Counted from the stretch's first letter, positions 1-10,300 are shown. The stretch is DNA of 64,000 bases from an uncultured Ignavibacteria bacterium (GCA_937870915.1 CALMZQ010000003.1:62001-126000); one strand, 5' to 3'. Made by a program: numbers and translations. Notes: generated by a model not told the origin, from the letters alone.

Positions 1-834
1 TGATACCTCAATCTCGAGCGCTAACTGGATATCGGCACATCGTCCATAGAGCGGGTCAAGTGCGGTACGGATAAGAGTAGCACGATCGATGTTGTTGAAC
101 GAAGAACCATTCATCAACGATGCAGCGGTATCCGCCAGACTCATGGCGTTGTTCAGGAGAGCCCCTTTCCCTCGAGATGTGAGTGCCGGACCGAAGAGTT
201 CTAGCGAGCGCTTGATTGTTTTTAGAGCAGGGATGTCGTCTGTGATGTGCGGTTCTGATGCAGGACGGTCGAAGCCGGTGATACCCATGGCTGTAATGCG
301 TAGCACACCGGAACGAGCTGCCTCGATAATCATTCTGTCGGTCCATGGGGCGGAGATCATCACCCCGGATATTGCCTGCATTGATGTGCGTAGGCTTGAA
401 GAAAGGGCGCGCAGTTGGAGTAGGTCTTCGTTCGAGAGTGAGTCATCGTTATAGAGCACCTCATCAATGACCTGGAGGCCCTGTGGTTCGATGATGTCAA
501 CGAACTGCGACTTTACATCAAGTTTCGGAAGGGGCGAACCATTGATGTAGGTTGATACAGCACTTGGATCGATGTATTCAACAAGGGGCTCCATGGACTT
601 GTATACCGATCGAAGTTCCTCATACGAACGACGTATCTGTGTGAGATCTACCGTCGTACTCGCGTTGATACATGTATCGTCGAATGCAGAACTCTGTGCT
701 CGAACGTTTGAGGATATCTCAGCGATCATTGCTCGAAATGACTCTCTGCGCCTGACATGTTCATCCGGAACAAGCCACGCAATGACGAACGGAATGCTGG
801 CGATAGCGAGGAACGCAAGTAATGTGTGCTTCAT
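1..834 (-). CDS. Cytochrome-c peroxidase/MauG-like protein, N-terminal part (runs off the window edge)
   Basis: An open frame of 278 codons runs from an ATG at 834 to the window edge without a stop. Residues 1-20 form a hydrophobic signal-like segment. Residues ~65-125 contain the pattern YEELRSVYKSMEPLVEYIDP, then NGSPLPK and IEPQGLQVIDE, which I recognise as the N-terminal region found ahead of the di-haem peroxidase domain in many Bacteroidota/Chlorobiota 'cytochrome-c peroxidase' proteins. Haem-binding CxxCH motifs would lie beyond the edge, so the enzymatic part is not seen. The likely role is a periplasmic haem peroxidase or MauG-type oxidase. It lies downstream of the PhoX-like gene but is separated from it by a strong palindrome, so it may be transcribed separately. 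The family call is by motif memory only. Confidence 0.65.
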   Translation of the reverse strand, partial: MKHTLLAFLAIASIPFVIAWLVPDEHVRRRESFRAMIAEISSNVRAQSSAFDDTCINASTTVDLTQIRRSYEELRSVYKSMEPLVEYIDPSAVSTYINGSPLPKLDVKSQFVDIIEPQGLQVIDEVLYNDDSLSNEDLLQLRALSSSLRTSMQAISGVMISAPWTDRMIIEAARSGVLRITAMGITGFDRPASEPHITDDIPALKTIKRSLELFGPALTSRGKGALLNNAMSLADTAASLMNGSSFNNIDRATLIRTALDPLYGRCADIQLALEIEVS

Positions 835-865
835 GAGGTTGATCGGTAGGGTCTATCTGAAAAGA

Positions 866-897
866 CGGGACCGATGGTCATATGACCATCGGTCCCG
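866..897 (-). terminator. Perfect 32-nt palindrome, probable terminator of the PhoX-like gene
   Basis: Two 16-nt arms (CGGGACCGATGGTCAT and its exact complement) abut with no spacer. Read on the minus strand it is followed by TCTTTTC. It lies 27 nt past the stop of the PhoX-like gene and 31 nt upstream of the peroxidase-like start, as expected for an intrinsic terminator between two minus-strand genes. Confidence 0.7.
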
Positions 898-924
898 CAC
901 TCTTCAACGAAAGAAACGTGAGGC

Positions 925-2769
925 TTAGCGCTGAATCACAACCAGTTGTGTTGCTCCGTCGGCTGTTCGGATGTAGTACACACCCGAGGCTAGGTCCGCG
1001 ATGTCCACCGTGGTAGCGCTACGAACAACACGCACACGAGCTCCGGAGGCATCGTAGAGTGCAGCGTCTGTTGGCTCAGAGAAGTTGAGTTGTGAAGATG
1101 TTGGATTTGGGTACACCATAACAACACCTTGAGGGCGATCCTCTTGGTCCTTGTCTATGCTGCTAACGAGTTGCTTCATGCCCGTGATGGCAAAGGTGAG
1201 TGAGTTCTTTGCAGCTGCATCTCCAATGGTTGCATTGTCTGGGTGTTGGGAGTTGATAAGTACCGTGTTGCCATCGTCGAAGGAGGCAAAGCCTGTGATT
1301 TCAGACCCATAAGGGGAGATAGCAAGGCGATAGAGGTTATCGAAAGTTGGTGCCTTGGACATATCAAGCAACCATGCCTCGCAGTTCGTTCCGCGCATAC
1401 CCGTGTTTGGCATACGTCCAAAGTTTGTGCCGTTCAGATCTTCTTCGATGACCATGAAGGTCTTGCCGTTCACATAGAGGAACCCTATGCCATCGGGATT
1501 CGAAAGATGTTTCTCCGGATATAGTCCCGGAACTGCTTGTGCATCGGTGATATATGGTCCGCCCTCAATGTATGACTTCACGGAGTTGTCTGTTGGATCG
1601 AAGACAAGAACGCGACCATAATAGTCCCAGTATGCAGAGCTATCTACAGCGAATCCTTGAGCGGCTGCACGATCATACGTGTGCTTTGGGAGGGTCCAGC
1701 CTTCTGCCAATGCGCTCTTGTAACGGCTTCCTGGCTTGTCGTTGCCAGTCTCGGTAATGTAGATCTTGCCGTCAGTCTTGTTGATCTGGCCCCACTCAAG
1801 GCGCGTGAAACCGGTGATGCCTTGTGTTTTTGCCCATGCGTGCGGAGCAACGAGGATGTTCCAATCCGTTGCAGGGTTGTTGGGAACCTTTACCCATGTG
1901 CCCGTAAACTGTCCGGCATCCTGCTTGTAGAAGTAGAGATCACCCTTTGTGAAGTCACCCGGTGTTTCTGCAACAAACTTCGAAAGAAGGGACTTCCCTG
2001 CATCGCCGTCTTCAAAGAGGTAGACCGTTTTTTGGTCGTCCATAATTACACCGGCTTCAAAGCCCTGACGTCCCCAATTGTATTGCTTGCGCACAGCCTT
2101 AGCGTTCTTTGGATCAATCTCAACCATCCAGTTAAGATTCTCATAACGCTTGATCTTCTTGCCGTCGAGTCCTGCAAAGCCGGAAGGCTGCATTTTCCCA
2201 ATCTCAAAGTCTGTTGTGTCGCGGAAGCCCTTCCCATCGGAATAGATCGCCTTGTTGTTTGTTTGGTACCATTCTTCGGCCGTCCACACGCGACCACTCC
2301 ACGAGATACCGCCGCAGTTCATGCCCGTTTCGCCAACGGTGTTGGCAAAGTCAACATTGAAGAACTTACCGCTGCGTCCGTCTGACAACGTCTGTGGAAG
2401 AACTTCTACTGTGCCGTCTGCCTTCTTGCCTAGTTTGAACATCGTCATGCCGCCACCATCACCGATCTTGTCATTGGACTCAATCATTTCGTGGTTGACG
2501 ATTGCCCAACCAAGAGACGTTCCGGTAGGATCGGAGACATATCCGATATAATCATGCCATTGTTTCGCTGCTGCCCGTCCGGTTCCCGTTTCTACTGTAT
2601 CAACACCACCAACAAAGATGTTCTGGTATTTGAGGGGGGAAGGGGGCACAACAACCCGACCCTGGAGATACGGTGTCATGGTAACGGGTTCGATGCGAAC
2701 CGGAAAGTCTTGCGCTCGCATGGCAAACGTGGCAGCAACAAGTGCTGCAATTAGGATCAACATTCTCAT
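925..2769 (-). CDS. PhoX/DUF839-like secreted protein with T9SS sorting domain
   Basis: The product is 614 aa. The start at 2769 is chosen because MRMLILIAALVAATFAMRAQ is a good signal peptide and GGAG lies about 9 nt upstream; an ATG 51 nt further out adds a non-signal extension. The body resembles the DUF839/PhoX family: an early NHE motif (AIVNHEMIE), repeated Gly/Asp-rich segments, WMVEIDP, and FVDPTDN-like blades expected of a beta-propeller. The last ~75 residues have the T9SS type A pattern: VYPNPTSSQLNF, then LYDASGARV, then LASGVYYIR and a terminal VVIQR. Members of the PhoX family are Ca-dependent phosphatases, but metal ligands were not checked, so phosphatase activity is a family inference. 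It is probably exported and anchored or released by T9SS. Confidence 0.75.
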   Translation of the reverse strand: MRMLILIAALVAATFAMRAQDFPVRIEPVTMTPYLQGRVVVPPSPLKYQNIFVGGVDTVETGTGRAAAKQWHDYIGYVSDPTGTSLGWAIVNHEMIESNDKIGDGGGMTMFKLGKKADGTVEVLPQTLSDGRSGKFFNVDFANTVGETGMNCGGISWSGRVWTAEEWYQTNNKAIYSDGKGFRDTTDFEIGKMQPSGFAGLDGKKIKRYENLNWMVEIDPKNAKAVRKQYNWGRQGFEAGVIMDDQKTVYLFEDGDAGKSLLSKFVAETPGDFTKGDLYFYKQDAGQFTGTWVKVPNNPATDWNILVAPHAWAKTQGITGFTRLEWGQINKTDGKIYITETGNDKPGSRYKSALAEGWTLPKHTYDRAAAQGFAVDSSAYWDYYGRVLVFDPTDNSVKSYIEGGPYITDAQAVPGLYPEKHLSNPDGIGFLYVNGKTFMVIEEDLNGTNFGRMPNTGMRGTNCEAWLLDMSKAPTFDNLYRLAISPYGSEITGFASFDDGNTVLINSQHPDNATIGDAAAKNSLTFAITGMKQLVSSIDKDQEDRPQGVVMVYPNPTSSQLNFSEPTDAALYDASGARVRVVRSATTVDIADLASGVYYIRTADGATQLVVIQR

Positions 2770-2873
2770 AGTCCTACTCCGAAATGAAGTGTGATAAAGT
2801 TCGAGGTGCAGAATCAGCACGCGAACCTAGGTGGCACACATCACCGGAGTATTAGAACTGCGTTATGCTTGCG

Positions 2874-3380
2874 TCACTCGATGTTACCAGGTGTTACGTA
2901 GTTGTTAACTACCTGCCTAGCCCCCTCAACATCCATTGTTGTGATGACCACAACCTTGCCGTTTGTAAGGAATAGTTCGAGTGCCTGCTCTCCGTTCCAG
3001 ATATAACCAGTCCTCTTTCCGAGATCCCAGCGGATGCCCCAACCGCCGAATTCTCTGATCGGGCGTACTGGCCGGATCACGGCATATTGTATTCCTGTCC
3101 AAGGGATGAGCCTACCCTTGATCTGAAAGGGACGAAGTCGGACGAAGACTCCCTGATCACTTATTCGCACAATGAGCCTCGTTGCGCGAAAAAGAGGAAT
3201 GACGACAATCAACTGTGCAGCCACAACGATGAGAATGGTGGTTAGTGCTTCAGTCATGTCGCCAGAATCACGTGCGACTAACAAGACTGTTAACGTAACG
3301 AACAGTGTTGATATTCCCGAGGTCCAGGCAAGAAACTTTACGAGGCCTAGCGGAGCTCTTTGAACTTCAGAGTGTTCCAT
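2874..3380 (-). CDS. Small membrane protein with PH-like C-terminal region (hypothetical)
   Basis: The product is 168 aa when started at MEHSEVQRAPLG (3380); the open frame extends upstream but this start removes a non-hydrophobic tail. Two hydrophobic segments (about residues 15-35 and 45-65) are followed by a soluble domain containing RLRPFQIKGRLIPW, EFGGWGIRW, GYIWNGEQALELFL and GKVVVITT. This order (two helices, then a beta-rich domain with GGWG) resembles bacterial PH-like membrane proteins of unknown function. Its start codon lies only 16 nt from the divergent transporter start at 3397, so the two promoters must overlap the opposite coding starts. No function is proposed. Confidence 0.6.
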   Translation of the reverse strand: MEHSEVQRAPLGLVKFLAWTSGISTLFVTLTVLLVARDSGDMTEALTTILIVVAAQLIVVIPLFRATRLIVRISDQGVFVRLRPFQIKGRLIPWTGIQYAVIRPVRPIREFGGWGIRWDLGKRTGYIWNGEQALELFLTNGKVVVITTMDVEGARQVVNNYVTPGNIE

Positions 3381-3385
3381 GACCC

Positions 3386-3392
3386 TAATTTG
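3386..3392 (+). promoter_or_regulatory. Possible -7 box (TAATTTG) for a leaderless transcript
   Basis: TAATTTG ends 4 nt before the ATG at 3397. It is one base shorter than the Bacteroidota TAnnTTTG consensus but sits at the same distance from the start codon as the boxes at 31418 and 33332. Confidence 0.35.
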
Positions 3393-3396
3393 CAGA

Positions 3397-4689
3397 ATGA
3401 TAACGCAGCGTGATGTTGTACGGTTCTGGATACCGTTGAGTTTGACGTGGATGATGATGGCTATCGAAGGCCCCATCCTCACGTCTGTAGTTGCGCGACT
3501 TCCCTTTGACAAGCTCAATTTGGCGGCTTATGGTGTTGCTGTTGCGCTAGCTATGCTCATCGAATCACCGGTGATCCACCTGCTAAGTACCTCTGTTGCG
3601 CTGGCTCGAGACAAAAGATCGGTCATCGTCCTCAAGGCTTTCACACTCCGCATCAATGCCTTAGTAACGCTTGGTATGTGCCTGGTCTCAATCCCGTGGG
3701 TGTATGACAGAGTGGCTTACGACCTGATCCATCTTCCTACAGATGTAGCCGTCCTTATGTATTGGGGCTTTGTTTGCATGATTCCTTGGCCTGCGGCCAT
3801 AGGGTACCGGCGGTTCTATCAAGGGTTGTTGATACGCAACGGTCGAACCAGACTGGTGGCCTACGGCACCGTTGTTCGTCTCATTGGTATGCTCATCTCC
3901 GCTGTGGCACTTGTGATGATAGGGGGCTTGCCGGGCGTTGTTGTTGGCACTCTGAGCCTCACCATCGGTGTGATCTTCGAAGCAGTGGCAACGCGTTTCA
4001 TGGCTAGTGAAGTTTTGAGGATGTATGAGCGAACGTCAGATCCCTCCCACGTTGCACTTACAAATGCCGAGATCGTACGTTTCTGGCTTCCACTAGCGGC
4101 AACATCAGCCATTGGTTTTGCCGTAACACCTATGTTGGCATTCTTCATGAGTCGGGCTCCAGACCCGCTAGCATCGCTGGCTGTCTTGCCTGTGGTGGAC
4201 TCATTTGTCTTCTTCTTCCGCAGCTTTGGGTTCTCGTATCAGGAGGTTGGGATAGCCCTCATTGGTGACCGACAGCAGAACTACGACGCAGTACGGAGCG
4301 TTGGCAACCGCATCATTCTTGTAACAACCGTGCTTTTAGCCTGTATCGCCTTTACGCCCCTTCTCAATGTGATCTATGAGGGGGCGTACGGATTGCGGCC
4401 AGAGCTGTCAGATTTTGCCACCTATCCCACGATGGTCCTGATCGTTTTGCCGTTTATTGCCGTGGCGTATTCTGTGTATCGGTCCGTGCTGATCACTGCC
4501 CGACAGAATCTGAAGGTGACAATCTCCACCGTTTTAGAGGTGGTTGGCATTGCTCTGACCATGGTCTTGCTCGTTGCATTCACGCAACTCAATGGGGCCC
4601 TCTCAGCCGCCATCTCCATGGCCGTAGGGCGGATAGCCTCAACTGTATACTTGAAATGGAGCGCCGGGGTGGTGCTGGCCCACCGTTAG
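3397..4689 (+). CDS. MOP-superfamily-like multispan transporter (possibly ANKH-like)
   Basis: The product is 430 aa with about 12 hydrophobic segments in two similar halves: FWIPLSLTWMMMAIEGPI near the N-terminus and FWLPLAATSAIGF near residue 225. The duplicated FW(I/L)PL start of each half, with helix-rich repeats, is typical of the MATE/MOP flippase superfamily; the EGPI and YRRFYQG motifs look like the prokaryotic branch related to the ANKH (progressive ankylosis) family. The substrate is unknown. ATG 3397 is preferred over 3379 because the latter overlaps the divergent start and a TAATTTG box lies 4 nt upstream of 3397. The ABC gene follows after 30 nt with its own putative promoter. Confidence 0.6.
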   Translation: MITQRDVVRFWIPLSLTWMMMAIEGPILTSVVARLPFDKLNLAAYGVAVALAMLIESPVIHLLSTSVALARDKRSVIVLKAFTLRINALVTLGMCLVSIPWVYDRVAYDLIHLPTDVAVLMYWGFVCMIPWPAAIGYRRFYQGLLIRNGRTRLVAYGTVVRLIGMLISAVALVMIGGLPGVVVGTLSLTIGVIFEAVATRFMASEVLRMYERTSDPSHVALTNAEIVRFWLPLAATSAIGFAVTPMLAFFMSRAPDPLASLAVLPVVDSFVFFFRSFGFSYQEVGIALIGDRQQNYDAVRSVGNRIILVTTVLLACIAFTPLLNVIYEGAYGLRPELSDFATYPTMVLIVLPFIAVAYSVYRSVLITARQNLKVTISTVLEVVGIALTMVLLVAFTQLNGALSAAISMAVGRIASTVYLKWSAGVVLAHR

Positions 4690-4704
4690 GATGCTGAGGT
4701 TCGG

Positions 4705-4712
4705 TATCTTTG
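4705..4712 (+). promoter_or_regulatory. TATCTTTG -7 promoter box
   Basis: Exact match to the Bacteroidota -7 consensus TAnnTTTG, ending 7 nt before the ATG at 4720 with no Shine-Dalgarno between, which suggests transcription starts at or beside the start codon. Confidence 0.5.
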
Positions 4713-4719
4713 CCGCCTT

Positions 4720-6513
4720 ATGGCACCACTACTTGAGGTTCGCAACCTCGTAACGGAATTCCGCTCTGACATCTATGACGTCAAGGCGGTTAATGATGTC
4801 TCATTCACGGTCCACAAGGGCCGAACGTTGGGCATCGTTGGTGAGTCCGGCTCTGGCAAGTCAGTAACAAGCCTGAGCATAATGCGGCTCATCCAAACTC
4901 CTCCCGGGCGTATCACGGGCGGCCAGGCACTCTTCCACGAAGACGATGGTTCCGTTACCGACCTCTTGACCATCTCCGAAGAGAAGATGCGGACCTACAG
5001 AGGAAACAAGATCGCGATGATCTTTCAGGAGCCAATGACATCTCTGAACCCCGTGTTCACGTGTGGTGACCAGATCATCGAAGCCATCCGCCTGCACCAA
5101 AAGGTGAGCAAGGACGTAGCCCGTAGTCGCACGCTGCAGCTCCTGAAGGAAGTAAAGCTGCCAAGGCCGGAATCGATGATGACGTCGTATCCGCACCAGC
5201 TTTCCGGCGGACAGAAACAACGCGTGATGATTGCCATGGCAATGTCGTGCAACCCGTCGTTACTAATCGCCGATGAACCAACAACCGCACTTGATGTAAC
5301 CGTACAGGCCACGATCCTCGATCTCATGAGGAATCTCCAACAGCAGCATGGCATGTCCATGATGTTCATCACCCACGACCTTGGTGTGATCGCCGAGATA
5401 GCCGATGACGTGATCGTGATGTATAAAGGGAAGATCGTTGAGACCGGCACAGTACAAGAGATCTTTGAGAATCCTCAGCATCCATATACAAAGGGGCTCC
5501 TTGCCTGCCGACCACGACTAGATAAGAAACTGAAGATCCTTCCAACCGTGCGCGACTTCATGGACGAGTCGGAGACGGGAGAGATCACACTACGCTCACA
5601 AGGGTCGGTTGATCAACTTGTGCACGAACTAGAGTTTTCTCACGATGAGATCTCTGCGCGAAATGCTGCGCTGGCAACCGAGAAGCCCCTTCTCGATGTG
5701 AAAGATCTCCAGGTTTATTTTCCGATCAAGTCTGGCATCTTTGGTCGCACAGCTGGACATGTAAAGGCAGTAGACGGCATCACGTTCAATGTAAAGCCCG
5801 GTGAAACACTTGGACTTGTAGGAGAATCAGGGTGTGGGAAGACCACTACAGGCCGTGCCGTATTGCGTTTGGTTGAGCCAACCGGTGGAAGTGTAATGTT
5901 CGATGGTAAAGATGTTCGAGGACTCTCGTCGAGCGATCTCAAGACCATGCGTAAAGACTTCCAGATCATCTTCCAAGATCCGTATTCATCTCTCAACCCA
6001 CGTCTGAGCGTTGGCAGTGCTATCATGGAAGTACTGTCTGTACATAACATTGGTGCCAATGATGCAGAACGTAAGGAACACGTACTGTACCTGCTCAATA
6101 AGGTGAATCTTCTTCCTCGTCACTTCTCGAATTACCCGCATGAATTCTCTGGTGGACAACGCCAACGGATCTGTATTGCACGTGCACTAGCATTGAAGCC
6201 AAAGTTGTTGATCTGTGATGAGAGTGTGAGTGCTCTTGACGTATCTGTTCAAGCACAAGTTCTGAATCTGCTCGTGGACCTGCGAGACGAGTTCAAACTG
6301 ACGTACATTTTCATCTCTCACGACCTATCGGTTGTGAAGTTCATCAGTGATCGTATCGCCGTGATGAATGCAGGGAAGATCGTGGAGATGGACACATCAA
6401 ATGAGTTGTACGATAAGCCAAAAGACGACTACACACGCAGGCTTATCAATGCCATTCCAACCGGAACGCTTGATGCGATCCGTGCGAGAACAAAGGAGCG
6501 TCCGATAGTATGA
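4720..6513 (+). CDS. Peptide-type ABC transporter, two ATPase domains fused (DppD-DppF/GsiA-like)
   Basis: The 597-aa protein holds two complete ABC ATPases. Domain 1 has Walker A GESGSGKS (about residue 41), signature LSGGQKQR and Walker B LLIADEPTTALD. Domain 2 starts near residue 330 with Walker A GESGCGKT, signature FSGGQRQR and Walker B LLICDESVSALD, where the usual DEP is DES. A C-terminal NPQHPYTKGLL segment after domain 1 is typical of oligopeptide/dipeptide importers. It would energise uptake of peptides or similar solutes, but no permease or binding-protein gene is present nearby. It overlaps the next ATPase gene by 4 nt (ATGA), so both are co-translated. Confidence 0.85.
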   Translation: MAPLLEVRNLVTEFRSDIYDVKAVNDVSFTVHKGRTLGIVGESGSGKSVTSLSIMRLIQTPPGRITGGQALFHEDDGSVTDLLTISEEKMRTYRGNKIAMIFQEPMTSLNPVFTCGDQIIEAIRLHQKVSKDVARSRTLQLLKEVKLPRPESMMTSYPHQLSGGQKQRVMIAMAMSCNPSLLIADEPTTALDVTVQATILDLMRNLQQQHGMSMMFITHDLGVIAEIADDVIVMYKGKIVETGTVQEIFENPQHPYTKGLLACRPRLDKKLKILPTVRDFMDESETGEITLRSQGSVDQLVHELEFSHDEISARNAALATEKPLLDVKDLQVYFPIKSGIFGRTAGHVKAVDGITFNVKPGETLGLVGESGCGKTTTGRAVLRLVEPTGGSVMFDGKDVRGLSSSDLKTMRKDFQIIFQDPYSSLNPRLSVGSAIMEVLSVHNIGANDAERKEHVLYLLNKVNLLPRHFSNYPHEFSGGQRQRICIARALALKPKLLICDESVSALDVSVQAQVLNLLVDLRDEFKLTYIFISHDLSVVKFISDRIAVMNAGKIVEMDTSNELYDKPKDDYTRRLINAIPTGTLDAIRARTKERPIV

Positions 6514-7289
6514 TCGAACTGCGTGGCATCAAAAAAGCTTTTGGATCCAAGGTCGTGCTTAGTGGCGTGAACATGGTGATCCCCAATGGTAAGACCACCT
6601 GCATCATTGGTAGGTCTGGCTGTGGGAAAAGCGTTCTCCTCAAGCACATCGTTGGACTGCTACGAGCTGATGCCGGCACGGTTACTATCGATGGCAACGA
6701 TGTAAGTAAGCTCTCGAAGTCGCAGCTTTTTGATCTGCGTAGGCGGATCGGCTACGTCTTTCAAGCGGCTGCGTTGTTCGATTCGATGTCCGTTTTTGAA
6801 AATGTTGTTATCGGACTGGTTGAACACGGAGAAACCAACCAGGCCTTGCTTGATGCGGAGGGACGTAGGGTTCTCAGTGCCGTTGGCCTAGTGCCAGACC
6901 CGGCAACGACCGATGCCGAGACGTTTGAGCGTGAATATCGGATCTTATCAACTAAGAAGCCAAGCGATCTCTCCGGCGGTATGAAAAAGCGAGTTGGTGT
7001 TGCACGGGCCTTGGTAGGCCAGCCAACCTACATCTTCTACGACGAGCCCACAACCGGACTCGACCCCGTCACTTCGCAGCAGATCGATGATCTCCTGGGA
7101 TATGTGGCAGACTCGCAGAATGTGACGTCCGTTGTGATTACACACGATATGTTCAGCGTGTACAACATTGCTGACCACGTGATCATGCTCGATAGTGGAG
7201 TGGTGCAGTTCTCCGGAACTGTGCCCGAGTTGCAGGCATCTAGCGATCCTGTAGTTGTTGAATTCCTGGCAAGATTTGTTCCGTCCTAA
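6510..7289 (+). CDS. Mce/Mla-type ABC transporter ATPase
   Basis: The 259-aa protein has Walker A GRSGCGKSVLLKH (about residue 34), the signature LSGGMKKRVGVARAL and Walker B IFYDEPTTGLDP. GGMKKRV with the adjacent ARAL is characteristic of MlaF-like ATPases that power Mce phospholipid transport between membranes. No MlaE permease or MlaD gene adjoins it in this window, so its partners must lie elsewhere. It starts inside the stop of the peptide ABC gene (ATGA), an unexpected pairing because the two ATPases normally serve different transporters. The next gene begins 64 nt downstream. Confidence 0.8.
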   Translation: MIELRGIKKAFGSKVVLSGVNMVIPNGKTTCIIGRSGCGKSVLLKHIVGLLRADAGTVTIDGNDVSKLSKSQLFDLRRRIGYVFQAAALFDSMSVFENVVIGLVEHGETNQALLDAEGRRVLSAVGLVPDPATTDAETFEREYRILSTKKPSDLSGGMKKRVGVARALVGQPTYIFYDEPTTGLDPVTSQQIDDLLGYVADSQNVTSVVITHDMFSVYNIADHVIMLDSGVVQFSGTVPELQASSDPVVVEFLARFVPS

Positions 7290-7353
7290 CCTCCTGCGGT
7301 GTAACCGTATGAGGCGGCACAGCGTCTCTACGGCTCACAGGAAAGTATACTTG

Positions 7354-10300
7354 ATGTCTACTACGACGACAACCACCCTTCATAGCCGATTTCTCGTGGC
7401 CTGCCTTTTGGTGGGTCTCTTCGCTTTTGCGAAGCAGGAAGTTGTTGCACAGCTTACACTTACCGGTGTCTCGATCCCTGGCGTGGGGTCCTATATCGAT
7501 GCAACGCAATACCCGGTTCTGCGTGTCAGATTCCGTGCAACACGAGCCGGACAACCTGTTACACTTCGCCTAAGCGACATCTACGTTTTGGAAGTGAATG
7601 CCTACAAGGGTATTTCCAAGCTAGTAGAAGAGTCCAATGGTACATACACAGCCGAGTTCGCTACGTCGCAATTCAATCCGGTTCTCAATTCTATTCCTAC
7701 ATCCGTAAGTGGCGGAGTGTTTCTCTACGGTGTGAATAGCGGCGACGTTGGGTCATTGCCAGTAACGTGGAGCATCACTCCAGATCGTGGTGGATCAGTA
7801 TTTGTAATGGACAGTTCATTTAAACGTGTGCCCTTATACATAGACTTTGGCGACGTACCAATTGGTGTAGACTCGATGCGTAAGCTCAATGTCCGTGCCT
7901 TTGAGGCCACACGTGCACCCAATGGCAATGAACGTAATCTTCGGATCGACACTATCATGACGAAGTCCAACAACTTCCGGATAGTGTGGAAGGGGTCCTA
8001 TGGTACAAAGCCCCCTCCAGTCTCTGTTGAAGCTGGCGGTGATTATCGGTTCGATCTCTATTGCTCGCCACAAGCAACGGGTCCAATCAGTGACGTGCTC
8101 ACTGTTGTTTATGAGGGTGGATCACGATTTGATGTGATGGTGTTTGCAAATGCCCCATCATACAGCGCAACAACCATACTTCAGGTTGTATCTCCGAATG
8201 GTGGTGAAAACCTTACACCCTGTCAGAACGTGAACATCCGATGGACAGGTGCCATCCAAGGATTCCACACACACGCCGAATACACAACGGATAATGGTCG
8301 AACATGGAAGTACATTGACTCCACGCTCGACTCCGTTATCGTATGGCGTATTCCACCCGAGTATTCGGATAGTTCGCGGATCCGTATCTACCAAAAGCAA
8401 GGGGCTTCAGGAGCACGATGGTTACGCGGACCGAGTGAATCGGCTACGAACCTCGCATTCAGCGCGAACGGCAGGTATCTAGCTGTTGCTTATGCTGATG
8501 GCACTATCGCCGAATGGGACATCGTTACATCTACGATTGTGAATTCGTACATGGCTGAAGGTGTAGCAGCGCCGATCACCAAGATATCAGGGCTCGCCTA
8601 CGTAGGACCCTCAAGAAATATTCTCGCGGTGATAGACCGCCAGAGTCCGGCTAAGGACCAGATCCAACATTTCGCCTCCGGGATAGTAGCACCAGATGCT
8701 CGTGCGGATGTTGATCTGCCAAATGTTATCGAGATCGGTACTGATAGCCTCGGAACCTCTGCCTTTGTTGTTGGTTCCATGGGTGGTAGAATTCGTGTCT
8801 ATAATGCACTCACCCTCACAGAACAGACCCCAATCGTCCTCAGTGCTCCGTCCAGTGCAGCAAAACTTTCGGCCAATGTCTTGACCGTTTCGTTGATTGA
8901 TGGTACCGTGTTGCGCCTTGATCCACTCACGAGACAAGAGATCTCGCGATACAGTACGGATCTACCCAACTCAGGAGGTCCTGCAACGAACTTTGTAGGA
9001 ATGTCTCGCAGTACACGTTTGATCGCTCTAGCTGGGATAGCCAACCCTGGTGCCGGCAACAACCCACAAGAGCAGCGTACGATGATCTATGACACGCAGG
9101 CTGAAACACTTATTCGTGTTGTCTATCGCGAAGGCAGCAACTCTGTTGGTCTCACGTTCAATCCAAGTGAGACGTTTCTTACACTTGGGTTTGCTGGCCA
9201 ACCACAGATTCAGCAGTATGACATTCTCAAGCGTACAATGGCCGGCCCTATCGCCAATATGCCTGGTCATGGTGATCTCATGTCGGATATCGAGTATGGA
9301 CCGGACGGGTCGACGCTGGCATCGTGCTCAGTAGATAAACAAGACAACCTTCTGCTCCGCCGCATCATCACACCGGAGAATGACATGAGTGATGGTGTCT
9401 TCCGTATCCTTCCACTTGACTTGTCTTCCGTGACCATTTCCATGGGCACCAGATTCATCGGAACCAACCTCGATACCACGGTCACGGCAACGATCTGTAA
9501 CAACGGTCCCGTTCCTGCTGTGTTCGAAAACGGTGCACTCCTAACTGGTTCGTGGCTTGTTCTCAGGGATACCATTGCTAACGACACTCTTCCGCCTGGC
9601 CAATGTCTCAGTGTTCGATTCACTGCTATGCCACGGGACACGGGGCTCCTTGTTGATTCATTACTTCTCTCTGCCTGCAACGTTCGGTTCTCTATTCCGG
9701 TGACCATCCAATCACAAGATCGCGATCTCACTCTCGGTGGAGACATGACGGACTTCGGCAACATTTGCGTTGGAGACACATTCGCGATGATGCTCCCAAT
9801 CGTCCGTAATAACGATCCGATCGGAGTGACCATCGATGGTATCTCGATGAGCAAGGGCGTAGCCTCGCAATTCAGAGTTCGCGGATATACACCTGGCGCT
9901 ACACTTGCCAGTGGAGCAACATTAAATGTTGAGATCCTCTTTGTTCCGAGAACAGCGGGTAGAGATACCGATGATGTAGTGATCACCTATGCCGGACAGG
10001 TGAATGTAACCCGCAGCATCCGTGTAACGGGATATGGCTCCGGTGCAGACATTAACATCTCACATCCGGTTCTCGCCTTCATCCCGGAGATCGCAGAACG
10101 TGATGTTGTGCTTACAAACCGCTCATCCAATGACGTTGTGCTTGGCTCCGCAGTGGTAAATACCGGAGCCCCTTTCACACTTTTAACGCCGGTGCCCATC
10201 ACCATCCGAGGCAACGATTCCATTGTCCTTCGCATTCGCTATGATGGTGGTGTGATCGGTTCGAATGATGCACTGGCCCTCGCCTTTACACCGTGCGCAT

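Noticed and set aside
1657-2385. 242-residue plus-strand frame opposite the PhoX-like gene
   Set aside because: It is antisense to a well-supported secreted protein, has no signal, domain or ribosome-binding site, and is a by-product of codon bias.
7255-7353. Upstream start of the WD40-like protein
   Set aside because: It overlaps the Mce ATPase gene by 35 nt and hides the signal peptide; ATG 7354 has AGGAAAG upstream.
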